A stretch of 64,000 bases of DNA from Sinomonas notoginsengisoli. Its GTDB lineage: Bacteria > Actinomycetota > Actinomycetes > Actinomycetales > Micrococcaceae. Each line of letters starts with the position of its first letter. Position 1 is the stretch's first letter. The position numbers were made by a program, and so were the translations under genes. Of this stretch, positions 25,631-34,884 are shown in pieces. The notes beneath the pieces were generated by a model. It was given only the letters and a program-made list of their open reading frames with translations, made no database searches and was not told where the DNA came from. The stretch covers positions 62,001 through 126,000 of the forward strand of contig NZ_JAIZDP010000006.1 in assembly GCF_021554725.1 (NCBI RefSeq), given 5' to 3'.

Positions 25631-25676
25631 CTGTGTAAGCCTATGAATCTTGTGTGCCTTGTGTATCTTTACACAG
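25631..25676. promoter_or_regulatory. Inverted repeat CTGTGTAA ... TTACACAG upstream of the ATPase
   Basis: Eight-bp arms at 25631-25638 and 25669-25676 flank two direct ACACAAG copies (minus strand). The segment is markedly A/T-rich against its surroundings and sits 9-54 nt upstream of the GTG. Candidate operator/promoter, protein unknown. Confidence 0.4.
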
Positions 25677-25700
25677 TCATCGAGCGGGCCTCCGCGACGG

Positions 25701-25741
25701 ACGACGGCGCGTCCCCACCTGAGGCGGGAACGCGCCGTCGT
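25701..25741. terminator. Terminator hairpin of the 25761-26645 gene
   Basis: Perfect 12-bp arms 25701-25712 (ACGACGGCGCGT) and 25730-25741 with a 17-nt loop, located 20 nt past the stop of the minus-strand gene. Confidence 0.65.
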
Positions 25742-25760
25742 GCGCGGGGTCGGATGAGGC

Positions 25761-26645
25761 TCAGCGCAGGGCGGCGGCCACCCGCTTGATCATGGTCTCG
25801 AACCGCTCGAGGAGGGCCTCCCGCCTGCTCGCGGGCCACTGGGAGTACGCGAGGCACACTGTGATCACGGCGTGGTTCCGCACGCCGAAGTGGGCGTGCA
25901 GCTCGCCGTCCGGGGAGGGGCCGAAGCCGACCTCTGGTGCCGTCTCGAACTCGTCGATGACCTCGGGCACGAGGAAGAGCGCCTCAAGGATCTCATCGAG
26001 CCGGAAGGCCAGCGCCCCCTGCTCGAGCTCCCCCTTCGGCACCAGCCCGGCCGTGGCCCCAGAGAGCAGGCTGTCGCTGAGCACGAACACGAAGCCGCCC
26101 GGGGTGCTCACGAGGGCGCCGTTCAACTCCACGGACTCCGCCCCCCGCCGCGGGACGAGCAGGAACCCGGGCAGCACCACGGACTCGTCCATGTAGAGCT
26201 CGCGGTCGTACAGCGGGTCGGTCGGGGCAGCGCGCTCCAGCGCGGCCTGCAGCATGAGGGGCTCCGCGCGCGCCTCGACGGAAAGAAGCGGGTCCTCCCC
26301 GGCGGCATCCTCCGATTCCTGCGCCATCTCTTCCAGGGCGTCCACGGCCGCGGGCACATGCCGCAGCACGAGGCGCCCGGCCTCCTCCGCGCCGAACAGC
26401 ACCGCGCACCCCCCGAGCATTGCGACCACGGCGTCGCGGATCTGGACGTCCTCGCCCAGCTGGCCCTCGAGCCACTCGACCACCCGAAGCGCGCCCGCCT
26501 GGTCCAGCACACAGGCCGCGGCCTCCCCGCCCCGCTTCTCCGGCGGCACGGCGCAGACCTCGGCTAGGACTGCGGCCAGACCGTCGGGAATGCCGCTGCC
26601 GGCAAGCCGCATCGCCAGGGCCAAGCCTGGTGGGGTGAAAGGCAT
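25761..26645 (-). CDS. Hypothetical protein
   Basis: 294-aa soluble, acidic protein, no signal peptide or membrane helix. Codon bias is normal for the genome and a terminator follows, so the gene looks real. Visible features are a Leu/Ala-rich helical first half (about 1-135) and a beta-rich second half. The second half contains YMDESVVLPGFLLVPRRGAESV, GGFVFVLSDSLLSG and FGVRNHAVITVCLAYSQWP. I do not recognise the family. ATG at 26645; ribosome site weak. Flanked by the ATPase gene (downstream) and a small membrane protein gene (upstream). Confidence 0.7.
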   Translation of the reverse strand: MPFTPPGLALAMRLAGSGIPDGLAAVLAEVCAVPPEKRGGEAAACVLDQAGALRVVEWLEGQLGEDVQIRDAVVAMLGGCAVLFGAEEAGRLVLRHVPAAVDALEEMAQESEDAAGEDPLLSVEARAEPLMLQAALERAAPTDPLYDRELYMDESVVLPGFLLVPRRGAESVELNGALVSTPGGFVFVLSDSLLSGATAGLVPKGELEQGALAFRLDEILEALFLVPEVIDEFETAPEVGFGPSPDGELHAHFGVRNHAVITVCLAYSQWPASRREALLERFETMIKRVAAALR

Positions 26646-26773
26646 ACATCCAATCGTCCCGGAGCGCGGCGACCAGGGTCAACCGGAGGCCCCCACATGA
26701 CGCGGCCGAGCCCCTCGCGAATCGGCTCAGCGGCGCCCTTCTCTCCGCAGCGGAAGCGGGCAGAAACCCGCGC

Positions 26774-27151
26774 TCACCACAGCCTCGACGGCAGGCGAAT
26801 GAAGTGGGGCACCGCGAACGGTGCGGCCAGGTTCGTCGCCAGCGCGGGCGCCGGCCGCGGCGGGAACACCGGCACCGCCCTCCTGGACTGCGACAGTAGG
26901 CCAGCAGACGCCGCCGGCCGCCATGGAACCGCGCCCGCGCCGGAGTCAGACGACGACCCGCGCTCCGCTCCGGCGAGGAGCGACGCCCACAGGAGCGCGA
27001 GGGCGCTGACGAGGGCCACGGCCGTCGCCGCCTCAACCGGGGACCAGTGCCGGCGAGCCTCGTCGGGCCGTCGCAGGCGGTGCCCGGCCGGGAGGGAGGC
27101 CGTGATCACGGCGCGGTGCGCCGCGTGTCGGGCTGCTGAATAAGTGCGCAT
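26774..27151 (-). CDS. Small single-pass membrane protein
   Basis: 125-aa hypothetical. The N-terminus is rich in His and Arg (MRTYSAARHAAHRAVI...HRLRRPDEARRHW). One hydrophobic helix follows (VEAATAVALVSALALLWASLLA), and the tail is Pro/Ala-rich and probably extracytoplasmic. The ATG at 27151 is supported by GAGGTGATCCC upstream. No recognised domain. Short and GC-rich, so moderate confidence. Confidence 0.5.
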   Translation of the reverse strand: MRTYSAARHAAHRAVITASLPAGHRLRRPDEARRHWSPVEAATAVALVSALALLWASLLAGAERGSSSDSGAGAVPWRPAASAGLLSQSRRAVPVFPPRPAPALATNLAAPFAVPHFIRLPSRLW

Positions 27152-27248
27152 GGGATCACCTCTTGCCGCAGGCTCCCAGCTTGCCGTACCCCTCAAGGCT
27201 CCGCCCGCCGTGTCCGAGCGTCAAGGGTTGCCCGTCGCGGGACCGGCG

Positions 27249-28154
27249 TCAGGCGAACACCATGCGCCCAGCCTCCCGCCTGCCCTGGGCGAGACCGGCG
27301 CGGGCGGCGGGGCCCCGAGCGGCAAGGTCCATCATGTTGGTGCCCATGGCGCCGAGGGAGTCGGCGTCCGGGAAGACCACCTCCACGCGGCTCCCCGCGG
27401 CGCGGAGCGCCTCGACGTGGCCCGCGAGCTCGGTGTCCGGGAACCTGCGCAGCCCCTCGAACTGCCCTGGGCGGTCGGGCCGAGCGCCGCCCAGGGGCGA
27501 GAGGACCACCACGTTCGCGTAGCCCGAGGCCAGGTCCGCGTTCTCGGGCGAGCGGACGCCGCCGTCCAGGTACCGGCGGCCGTTGATGGCCACGGTGGGG
27601 CCGGGCATCGCCGTGCTGGCCATCACCGCGTCCACAAGGTCCGCGCCGGATTCCCGGTCAAGGGCAACGAGCTCGCCGGTGTGCGCGTCCACGGCCGTGA
27701 TGACGATCCGCTTCTGGGGCCATTCGTGGCTGGGCAGCCTCGCGGCAACCACAGCGCGACGCCGCTCAGCAGCGCCGGGCGGCAGGTCGGCGTCGTACTC
27801 AAGGCCGAACGCGCCCATGGCGCGCTGCAGCTCGGGTGCGGAGCTGGAGGAGGCGTTGATGGCCCGCATGCGCTCGAACAGGGCGGACGACGGCGCCCCG
27901 GCCGGGCGGCGCGGCGCGTCACCGGCGGGCGGGGCGAGGGTCTGCTCGTACAGCTCGGCCAGGGGCACGCCGCTGCAGATCTGCGCGGCCGCGGTGGCGC
28001 CGGCGGAGGTGCCGATGACCACGCTGGCGGTCTCGGCAAGGTCGAGGCCGGCGTCGCCGAGGCCAGCGATGACGCCGATGAGCCACGCGTTGCCGACGGC
28101 TCCGCCACCGCCCAGGACGAGGGCAAGCGAGGAGGGGTTGGAAAGGTGAGACAT
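27249..28154 (-). CDS. Patatin-like phospholipase
   Basis: 301-aa serine lipid acyl hydrolase. The oxyanion-hole Gly-rich motif is LVLGGGGAVGNAWLIG, the nucleophile elbow GTSAGAT (Ser in GxSxG), and the catalytic-dyad Asp in YLDGGVRSPENADLA. The ATG at 28154 (MSHLSNPSSLAL) has AAGGGA upstream; the longer frame is not homologous. Cytosolic, no signal. Members hydrolyse phospholipids or act as acyl hydrolases in membrane turnover. The 252 bp between this and the divergent panE-like gene show no further gene. Confidence 0.92.
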   Translation of the reverse strand: MSHLSNPSSLALVLGGGGAVGNAWLIGVIAGLGDAGLDLAETASVVIGTSAGATAAAQICSGVPLAELYEQTLAPPAGDAPRRPAGAPSSALFERMRAINASSSSAPELQRAMGAFGLEYDADLPPGAAERRRAVVAARLPSHEWPQKRIVITAVDAHTGELVALDRESGADLVDAVMASTAMPGPTVAINGRRYLDGGVRSPENADLASGYANVVVLSPLGGARPDRPGQFEGLRRFPDTELAGHVEALRAAGSRVEVVFPDADSLGAMGTNMMDLAARGPAARAGLAQGRREAGRMVFA

Positions 28155-28390
28155 GTCTGGTCCCTTCGGGTTATCCGCGATGCGGGCACCCGAGGACCGG
28201 CGGCAGCGAAGGCTAGAGGCTACGGCGCGAGGGGGCGAGGGGGCGAGCGCCCGACTGTGAACGAAGATCGGACTCACCTCCTCAGTGCGAGCGCACGGCG
28301 GCGCTGACGAATGGACTCAGGTAGAGGATACGGCGTCGGCACGGGGTGAGCGAAGCCTCACGCCCTGCGCGGGCTCGGCGCCCCGGAGGA

Positions 28391-28396
28391 TAGACT
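28391..28396 (+). promoter_or_regulatory. -10 box (TAGACT) near the 28407 start
   Basis: TAGACT ends 10 nt before the ATG with no Shine-Dalgarno; the transcript would have almost no leader. Confidence 0.45.
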
Positions 28397-28406
28397 CCTG
28401 CGCGTT

Positions 28407-29327
28407 ATGAAGATCCTCATCATCGGTGCCGGCGCCACGGGCGGCGCCTACGGCACCAGGCTCATCGAGGCCGGCCGCGACGTCACCTTCCTGGTCCGCC
28501 AGCACAGGGCAGAGGCCCTGGCCCGCGACGGGCTCACCCTCCAGGCCCCCGACGGCCGCCACACCCACAAGGTCCACGCAGTCACGGCCATCCAGCCGGG
28601 CGACCACTATGACCTGATCATCGTCGCGGTCAAGGCCCCGGCCCTCGCGGGCGTGCTCGCCACCGCGGCCCCGGCGATCGGTCCCGGGACCATGATCCTG
28701 CCCTTCCTCAACGGCATGGACCACCTCGACGCGCTCGAGGAGGCCTACCCCGGCCAGGTCCTCGGCGGGCTCGTGAAGATCGTCGCGACCCTCGACGGCT
28801 CGGGCACGGTCCTTCAGATGACCCCGATGAGCACCATGACCGTCGGCCCGCTCCACGGCACCCCGCTGCCCGAGGAGGTCAGGGAGGCGCTGGACGTGCC
28901 GGGCATCCGGCTCACCGTCGATGACGAGATCGAGACCCGGCTGTGGGAGAAGTGGGCGTTCATCGCCTCCGCCGGCGTGATCACGTGCCTGTTCCGGGGC
29001 ACCATCGGCGACATCCTCGCCGCCGGCGGGGAGGAGCACATCCTGCGGGCCATCGCCGAGACGGAAGACGTGGCGCGGGCGGCCGGTCACCCGGTCAGCG
29101 CAAAGAGCCACGCCCAGAGCCTGGACCTGCTCACCGAGCCTGGATCGGGCTTCACGTCCTCGCTCTACCGCGACCTCCAGAACGGCGACCCCGTCGAGGC
29201 CGAGCACATCGTCGGCGGCCTCGCCGCCCGCGCCCGCACCCTCGGCGTGGCCACTCCCCTGCTCGACGCGGCCCTCCTCCAGCTCCGCACGCACCGGCAG
29301 GCGATGGCTCACCAGGCGTTGACGTAG
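28407..29327 (+). CDS. Ketopantoate reductase family protein (PanE/ApbA)
   Basis: 306 aa. N-terminal NADPH Rossmann motif MKILIIGAGATGGAYG; the canonical LIIVAVKAP strand with the conserved Lys; MDHLDALEE; and the C-terminal helical domain with WEKWAFIASAGVITCL and the FTSSLYRDLQNGDPVEAEHIVGG signature (Ser and Glu substrate ligands). It reduces 2-dehydropantoate or a similar 2-keto acid. Actinobacteria often carry several paralogues, so a pantothenate role is not certain. A strong terminator follows at 29354-29387. Confidence 0.9.
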   Translation: MKILIIGAGATGGAYGTRLIEAGRDVTFLVRQHRAEALARDGLTLQAPDGRHTHKVHAVTAIQPGDHYDLIIVAVKAPALAGVLATAAPAIGPGTMILPFLNGMDHLDALEEAYPGQVLGGLVKIVATLDGSGTVLQMTPMSTMTVGPLHGTPLPEEVREALDVPGIRLTVDDEIETRLWEKWAFIASAGVITCLFRGTIGDILAAGGEEHILRAIAETEDVARAAGHPVSAKSHAQSLDLLTEPGSGFTSSLYRDLQNGDPVEAEHIVGGLAARARTLGVATPLLDAALLQLRTHRQAMAHQALT

Positions 29328-29353
29328 GTCGAGCGACGTCGAACCATGCACGA

Positions 29354-29387
29354 CGGCGGGCCCGCACCTTCCGGTGCGGGCCCGCCG
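29354..29387. terminator. Strong bidirectional terminator hairpin
   Basis: Perfect 15-bp GC-rich stem (29354-29368 / 29373-29387) with a TTCC tetraloop, between the convergent panE-like and protease genes. Confidence 0.85.
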
Positions 29388-29401
29388 GGTGCCGGGCGGG
29401 G

Positions 29402-30586
29402 TCAGGCACCCATAGTGTCATCCATGCCGGTGAGGGGCTCGGCGGCCGCGCGGAGCGCGCGCATCGCCTCCTCGTACGGGTACAGGCGGCCGGGTTCGAG
29501 CCGGCCGTTGGGGACGGTCGGGATCACCGAGTCGCCCCTGCGGCCCCGTACCCAGAGTGCCTCGAAGTTGAGGGCGGGGATGCTGAGGATGCTGGCCTCG
29601 CTCGCGCCCGAGTCGCGGGCACCGCCGTCGTGCGCCTCCTCACGGTCGAGCCCGGCGGCGTCCGCCGTGGCGACGGCATCGCTGAACGCCTCCAGCCGCG
29701 CGGGAGCATTGGACATCGAGCGGACGGCGCCCTCGTCCGAGTCGTCCACGTCGTAGAAGGCGGTGAGGCGGCCGTCCGCGGATTCGTAGACGCGGAGCCC
29801 CGTCGGCTCGGCCTCCGAGACGCGGCCGGTGGCGATCTGGTCGAGGGTCGCGGTGTAGACGCGGTGCGCCAGGCCGAAGCTGGGCTCGGGAGCCGGAGCG
29901 CCGACGGCGCGCCCCGGGTCCACAGCGTCCCGAAGGACGAGGAGTTGCCGCGCCTCCCACAGCTTCTTGTACAGGGGTTCGGGGATGATCACGTCAGGCC
30001 ACCACCAGCGGCGGTAGCTCTTGGTGATGTAGTAGTGGGTCCATGTTCCGCTCCCTCGGTAGTTCGTGGAGAAATCGGCGAGCGTGAGCTGGCTCTTGCC
30101 CCAGATCGGGTCGTCAATGTACACCCACTGGGTGAGGCCCCAGCTCGCATAGCCGTAGATCACGACGAAGTGCCCGCCGCCGCCATTCCAGCCGATGCGG
30201 GCGCCTATCGGGCGGCCGGCGTCGATCTCCACGCGGAGCTGCGCGAACGTCGCGGTGCCGGCGGTGATCGAGACGAAGTTGCTGGTGCGGGAGAGGGCCC
30301 GGTCGAGGTACCAGGGCACGTTCGCCGCCGCGGGGACGGGGTTCTGGCAGGCGTCGTTGCGGCCGAGCTCGGCGTTGGCGATAGTGCACTGGCTCCACGG
30401 GCTGAAGTACCAGTAAAAGTGGCTGACGCTGTTGGAGGTGGCGGCCCAGCACCAGTTGGTCTGGGTCTGCATCTGCATGGTGAACGGGAGGCTGCGGCCC
30501 ACGTAGAGCCGGTCCCACCAGTCGAGTCGCTTGAGTGTTGCAGAGATCGGAGTGGACGTGGTGCGAACGATGTCTTCGATACTCAT
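29402..30586 (-). CDS. AvrRpt2-type (C70/papain-like) cysteine protease
   Basis: 394 aa. The N-terminal papain-fold domain carries the family hallmark QTQTNWCWAATSN (oxyanion-hole Gln and nucleophile Cys46), the catalytic His in NGGGGHFVVIYGY (H139) and the acid in WVYIDDPIWG (D158/D159). Residues about 200-394 form a second, unassigned domain. There is no signal peptide, so the protein is cytosolic or exported without one. ATG at 30586 with TGAGGTTGG upstream. It has its own sigma-A-type promoter (30631-30659). In the same orientation as the HNH and helicase genes upstream; whether it belongs to that system is open. Confidence 0.8.
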   Translation of the reverse strand: MSIEDIVRTTSTPISATLKRLDWWDRLYVGRSLPFTMQMQTQTNWCWAATSNSVSHFYWYFSPWSQCTIANAELGRNDACQNPVPAAANVPWYLDRALSRTSNFVSITAGTATFAQLRVEIDAGRPIGARIGWNGGGGHFVVIYGYASWGLTQWVYIDDPIWGKSQLTLADFSTNYRGSGTWTHYYITKSYRRWWWPDVIIPEPLYKKLWEARQLLVLRDAVDPGRAVGAPAPEPSFGLAHRVYTATLDQIATGRVSEAEPTGLRVYESADGRLTAFYDVDDSDEGAVRSMSNAPARLEAFSDAVATADAAGLDREEAHDGGARDSGASEASILSIPALNFEALWVRGRRGDSVIPTVPNGRLEPGRLYPYEEAMRALRAAAEPLTGMDDTMGA

Positions 30587-30630
30587 GGAAACCAACCTCA
30601 TTGTCCGGTGTGAAGGATCCCAGCAGGGTT

Positions 30631-30659
30631 AGTCTAACGAGTAGATTTATAGCGGTCAA
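30631..30659 (-). promoter_or_regulatory. Sigma-A-type promoter of the cysteine protease gene
   Basis: On the minus strand: TTGACC (30654-30659), 17-nt spacer, TAGACT (30631-30636), in an A/T-rich stretch. It predicts a start of transcription about 38 nt before the ATG at 30586. The rest of the 30587-30737 gap holds nothing else visible. Confidence 0.65.
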
Positions 30660-30737
30660 TGCAGGCTACCCACGCACGACGCCGGGCCAGCATCTGCAGC
30701 AACCGCGTTCTTACGGGTCAGTTTCATCGACCTGAAT

Positions 30738-31649
30738 CTATCCAGCCTTGAATCGCTCCCACGCCTTCTCCAGGAGGTCCTCTCGGGGGCGGAGCGACCG
30801 CGTTCTGGGTACCGACATGAGCGGTCGTCCGTGCATTTCCTGGAGACCGTACTTGAGCATCGGCCCGTCGATCTCATGAAGCAGGTCGGCCTTGATCTGG
30901 ACCACAAGATCCGGCCTGATCCCGAGTAGGTTGGAGTCGAAGGCCGCATGATGGATCTTGCACATCGCCATTCCATTCACCACGGAAGCAACGCCATCTT
31001 CGTGGCGGTCCGGGATGATGTGCGCCGCGTCAAGCAAGGGCAGGTGGCCGAGGTTGCACACTGCACATCGTTCGCTGTACGCGTGAAGGACCTGGCTTCG
31101 GAAGATGCCCTGGAACAGCCGATGCTTCGCTGCGACGTCGGCGTACCGCCGGAGTTGCTCCTCGAAAGGGCTGTCGCCGCCATGAGCAACAGCATCTGCG
31201 CTGACCAGGAACTGATGTGCCGTTGGTTCCTCTCCCACCACGTAGATCGGGAAGTGAGGCTGGAAGAGCCCCTTAGCTACACCGACGAACCAGATCAGGG
31301 GAACCTGTTGCTCCATCGCAGCACGAAGTGCTCGGTTCGTAGCCTCGGCGGGATCCGTTCCATTCCATTTGTATCGGAGCAGGAAGTCGTGATCGTAGAC
31401 GCCGTCATCGTACGGCCGTTCGGCTCCTTCTGGCCGGTAGGTAGTAGTGATTGAAAGCGCGGCGCTGAATCCTCCTGGCTTCCAGATCCCCTTCACCCTG
31501 TCCTTCAAGGGCAGGGACTCGCCGGACAGTCGGAAGTCGCGCAGTTCCCCCCAAGAGACGGCCTCAGCGCCGTCATGAGTCCGAGCCGCGAGCCATTCCA
31601 TGATCTGGGCACGGATCACGTTCTCTTCAAGCCCAAATCGCTCGATCAC
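30738..31649 (-). CDS. HNH restriction-type endonuclease
   Basis: 303 aa. The C-terminal HNH nuclease has zinc cysteines in CAVCN (C195, C198) and AMCKIHH, the catalytic AAHIIPDRH (H210), NGMAMC (N225) and HHAAFD (H233/H234). The N-terminal half has the conserved ALSITTTY, ERPYDDG, LRYKWNGTDP and PLIWFVGV blocks seen in McrA/ScoMcrA-like modification-dependent enzymes, where this region binds modified DNA; I infer the same here. GTG at 31649 follows TGAGGACT and starts 22 nt after the helicase stop, so the two genes form one operon. Base composition is lower in GC than the flanks, suggesting acquisition. Confidence 0.87.
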   Translation of the reverse strand: MIERFGLEENVIRAQIMEWLAARTHDGAEAVSWGELRDFRLSGESLPLKDRVKGIWKPGGFSAALSITTTYRPEGAERPYDDGVYDHDFLLRYKWNGTDPAEATNRALRAAMEQQVPLIWFVGVAKGLFQPHFPIYVVGEEPTAHQFLVSADAVAHGGDSPFEEQLRRYADVAAKHRLFQGIFRSQVLHAYSERCAVCNLGHLPLLDAAHIIPDRHEDGVASVVNGMAMCKIHHAAFDSNLLGIRPDLVVQIKADLLHEIDGPMLKYGLQEMHGRPLMSVPRTRSLRPREDLLEKAWERFKAG

Positions 31650-31671
31650 AGTCCTCAGCCTAGGCCGGCGG

Positions 31672-34600
31672 TCAGACGGCCACGGCGTTCGCGACCGCGA
31701 ACACGTCGGCAGGCATTGGGCGGTGAAGCTTCCATGTGATGGCGATCGGTTTCTCACCGGAATGGTCAACGTAGCGCGCTGTCCCGAGGCACGTGTACTG
31801 CATCGTCATCCCCCGGTCGTCCTTCGCAGCCGCACGCGTGAAGAGGACAACATTCGAGCCACCTCCGACATACCGCCGCCCGTCCGCCGAGGCCGCAGTC
31901 GTACGGCTCTGGGACTCCCAGTGGAAGATGTCGGGGCTGATGGCGTAGTCCTTATACAGAGTTGTGGGCGAGTGGTCGCTCTCATCCTTGTTCAGCGTGA
32001 CCAGGAAAGCATCGACTCCAGTTTCTGGGCACCACGCAACGCCTTCACGGTGGTTTCCGATCCCCCTGCCCGAGAAGGCGAAAGCTGCAAGGATCTCCTG
32101 CCGCGTGTACGTGGCATGCGACTGGACGGGGACGTACGCAAGGTCCATCCCCAGGGATTTCGGAGCGTGGCGGCTGGAGTCCGCGCCAATGGCGGTGATC
32201 TGCGCAATTTCAGACGCCACCCATGGAAAGCTGCGCACATAGTCAAGCCCCGTATCGATGTCCGAGCCTTCGAGCGAAGGCTCTTTCTGAAGCTCGAGCG
32301 AGTAGTACAGCATGCGAGCGAAAGCCTTCGTGCGAAGATCCATCTCCTCATATCGTGGTGAGGCACTCAGAAGCAAACGGCCGTACGCTTCTGCGCGCTC
32401 TGCATCATCTACGTGCAGAAAACGCGAGACCTTACTCAGGATGCGCTTCTCCGAAACGGTGGCCAGATCCACGAGTCGAGCAGCAAGCACCTGCTCAAAG
32501 ACCGATTCCGAGCTGATCAACTGAGCCGAACGAAGGTAGCCCGTCCAGGAATCTTTGGTGTCGCGGTAGACATCCCTGATGTCCGCTCCGGAAGCGCGAA
32601 GATAGTCGGCCAACGCCGTCGTTCCATGGGCGCGGACGTCTTGGACCAGCGCCTTGCGGGTGAAGCCCAGCTGCGACCTGATGTTGGCTAGGACAATGTC
32701 CTGGGAAACCCGGTCCAGCTGGACTTGACAGCCCGATGGCAGCGTGGGGAATTCTTCTTCGACCTCCCGTTGGAGCCGATTCCTTCCCACACCGCCAAGC
32801 AGCGCCCGGTACTTCACATCGAAGCGGAACTGGCGGTGTTGCTGTCCGATGAAGTCCAGCACTGTCAGCACGGCCTTCCCCGGCGCACGCCGCAGTCCGC
32901 GGCCGAGCTGCTGCAGAAATACTGTCGGACTCTGGGTCGGACGCAGTAGCAGAATGGTGTCGATTTCGGGAACATCGAGCCCCTCGTTGAACAAGTCAAC
33001 GGCGAAAAGGCAATTGATCTCGCGGTCTCGGAGCTTGCGCAGGGCCTCTGCGCGCTCCTCCGGCGGTGTTGATCCATCTACGGCAAGGGATGCGACCCCA
33101 GCGCGAGTGAAGACCTCCGCCATATAGTGCGAATGCTGCACCGAGACGCAGAACCCAATGGCACGCATCTTGGTCGAGGACCTTGTCCCGCAAGGAGCCA
33201 ATCACCTTTGCAGCTCGGGCATCGTTCCCTGTGTAGATCCTACTGAGTTGGGCCAAATCGTAAGTTCCGCGGCGCCACTCAAGACGTGACAGGTTGACGT
33301 CGTCCGACACGCCGAAGTAGTGGAATGGGACGAGGAGGTCCTCACCGAGAGCGTCCCAGAGCCGCATCTCACTCGCCGTACGACCGTCGAAGTATTCGTT
33401 CGCAACGCTGATTCCGTCGCCGCGCTCAGGCGTCGCGGTGAGCCCCACAAGTTCTCTGGGCTCCAGTCGATCGAGAAGCCTCCGATACGTCGGTGCCGCC
33501 GCGTGATGGAACTCGTCGACCACAACGATGTCGAAAGCCTCGGGCCCAAGACTGACAAGCCTCTCGTCACTGAGCGACTGCACGGAAGCGAAGACCTGGC
33601 GCCATTCCCTGGGCACATCGCCGCCCACCAGTAGCTCGCCGAAGGTTCCGTCATTGAGCACCCGCCGATAGGCCCTGAGTGACTGCTCGAGGATCTCGCG
33701 GCGGTGCGCGACGAAGAGGAAAGTTGGCTTCTCTGATTTCCCCTCGGCCAGCCGCTTGTAGTCCAATGCGGCGACCACTGTCTTCCCAGTTCCTGTAGCC
33801 GCAACCAGCAGGTTCCGATGATGGCCCTTGGAGCGCTCGCCTTCGAGGTCTTCGAGCATTTCCTGTTGGTGCAGGTAGGGAACGACTTCGAGACCGGTCG
33901 GTCCAAGGTCCCTCAGCCGCTCAGCACCGCCCACCCGCCGAAGAGCCTCGTCGAGTCGGGAGGCATCGCTCTCAGGGTTGTAGGCGACGAACCGCCGATC
34001 TTCCCAGTAGCTGTCGAAGGTGATCTCGAACTTCTGCAGGAGCCTCGGAGTCGCAACCCCGGATAGTCGGACGTTCCACTCGAGTCCGTCAAGGAGAGCC
34101 GGCTGGCTCAGGTTGGAGCTCCCCACATAAGCGGTGTCGAATCCTGACCGCCTTCGAAACAGCCACGCCTTCGCGTGCAGTCTGGTTGCGTTCGTCTCGT
34201 AATTGATGCGGACCTCAGCGCCGTACCGCCTCACGAGTTCGTCGATCGCTTGACGCTCTGTCGCGCCCATATAGGTAGTGGTGATGACCCGGAGTCTGAT
34301 TCCGCGTTCCTTCAGGGCCTTGAGCTCAGACTCGAGCAGGCGTAGTCCGCGCCATTTGATGAACGCACAAATGAGGTCGACCGAATCGGCCGATTCAAGT
34401 TCTCTGCGAAGTTCGTGTGCCAGGTTGGGATCTTCACGGCTTGCCGTCAGGAGCGCCGCATCGCGGAATGGAGTGGTCGGGCGGCGCAGATTCCTGCGAC
34501 GCACTTGGGATGCGTCGAAGACTGCATCCAAGATCTCGGGACCGGGCAGAACGATATCCGCTTCGCCGGTTCCCACGATCGATTGAAGCAGTCGATTTGC

Positions 34601-34825
34601 CGTCGTAACTCGACTCTCAGCAGGCGCGGAGGCGATTGCATTTCTGGCGGCTTTTTCAATGTGCTGTGCCAGGACATCGGGAGCGTCCTCACCGCTCACC
34701 GGCTGGAATCGCACCTCGCGGCTCTCGGGAAGGCCGAGAAGTCGCCGCTGGAGCGCCTCTGTCCGAAGGCTCTCGTAAAGCCCGTCAGGAAGGCCGTCCC
34801 CGTCGTGTCCCCCAAATTCGCTCAC
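31672..34825 (-). pseudogene. PLD-nuclease/SF2 helicase/DUF3427 protein, frameshifted
   Basis: About 1050 aa when both frames are joined. The first frame (to about 33170) has a PLD-type nuclease domain (TRLHAKAWLF, H217/K219; VGSSNLSQ) and helicase motifs: Walker A ATGTGKT (343-349), DEFH (437-440), TATPER (463-468). The second frame continues at STKMRAIGFCVSVQHS with helicase C motifs (FNEGLDVPEIDTILLLRPT, QQLGRGLRR) and a C-terminal DUF3427 domain (LVTLNKDESDHSPTTLYKDY, ISPDIFHWESQSRT). KVLDQ must join directly to TKMRAIG, so one base is missing near 33170-33176. This is either a real mutation or a sequencing error. GTG start is 6 nt after TAGGGT (leaderless). Likely defence protein acting with the HNH enzyme. 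Confidence 0.82.
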
Positions 34826-34831
34826 GGACCC

Positions 34832-34837
34832 ACCCTA
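34832..34837 (-). promoter_or_regulatory. -10 box (TAGGGT) for the helicase gene
   Basis: TAGGGT on the minus strand followed by 6 nt and the GTG at 34825. Confidence 0.5.
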
Positions 34838-34884
34838 TGGGCTGCTTTCGACAGGTCTCGGATATGAGATGCAGGGCAGGGAAA

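Noticed and set aside
28943-30613. 556-codon plus-strand frame opposite the cysteine protease
   Set aside because: No recognisable domain, while the minus strand encodes an intact C70 catalytic domain with promoter and ribosome site.
29402-34825. DISARM or other named multi-gene defence system
   Set aside because: No methyltransferase or DUF1998/DrmB-type partner is present; only a PLD-helicase and an HNH enzyme are visible.
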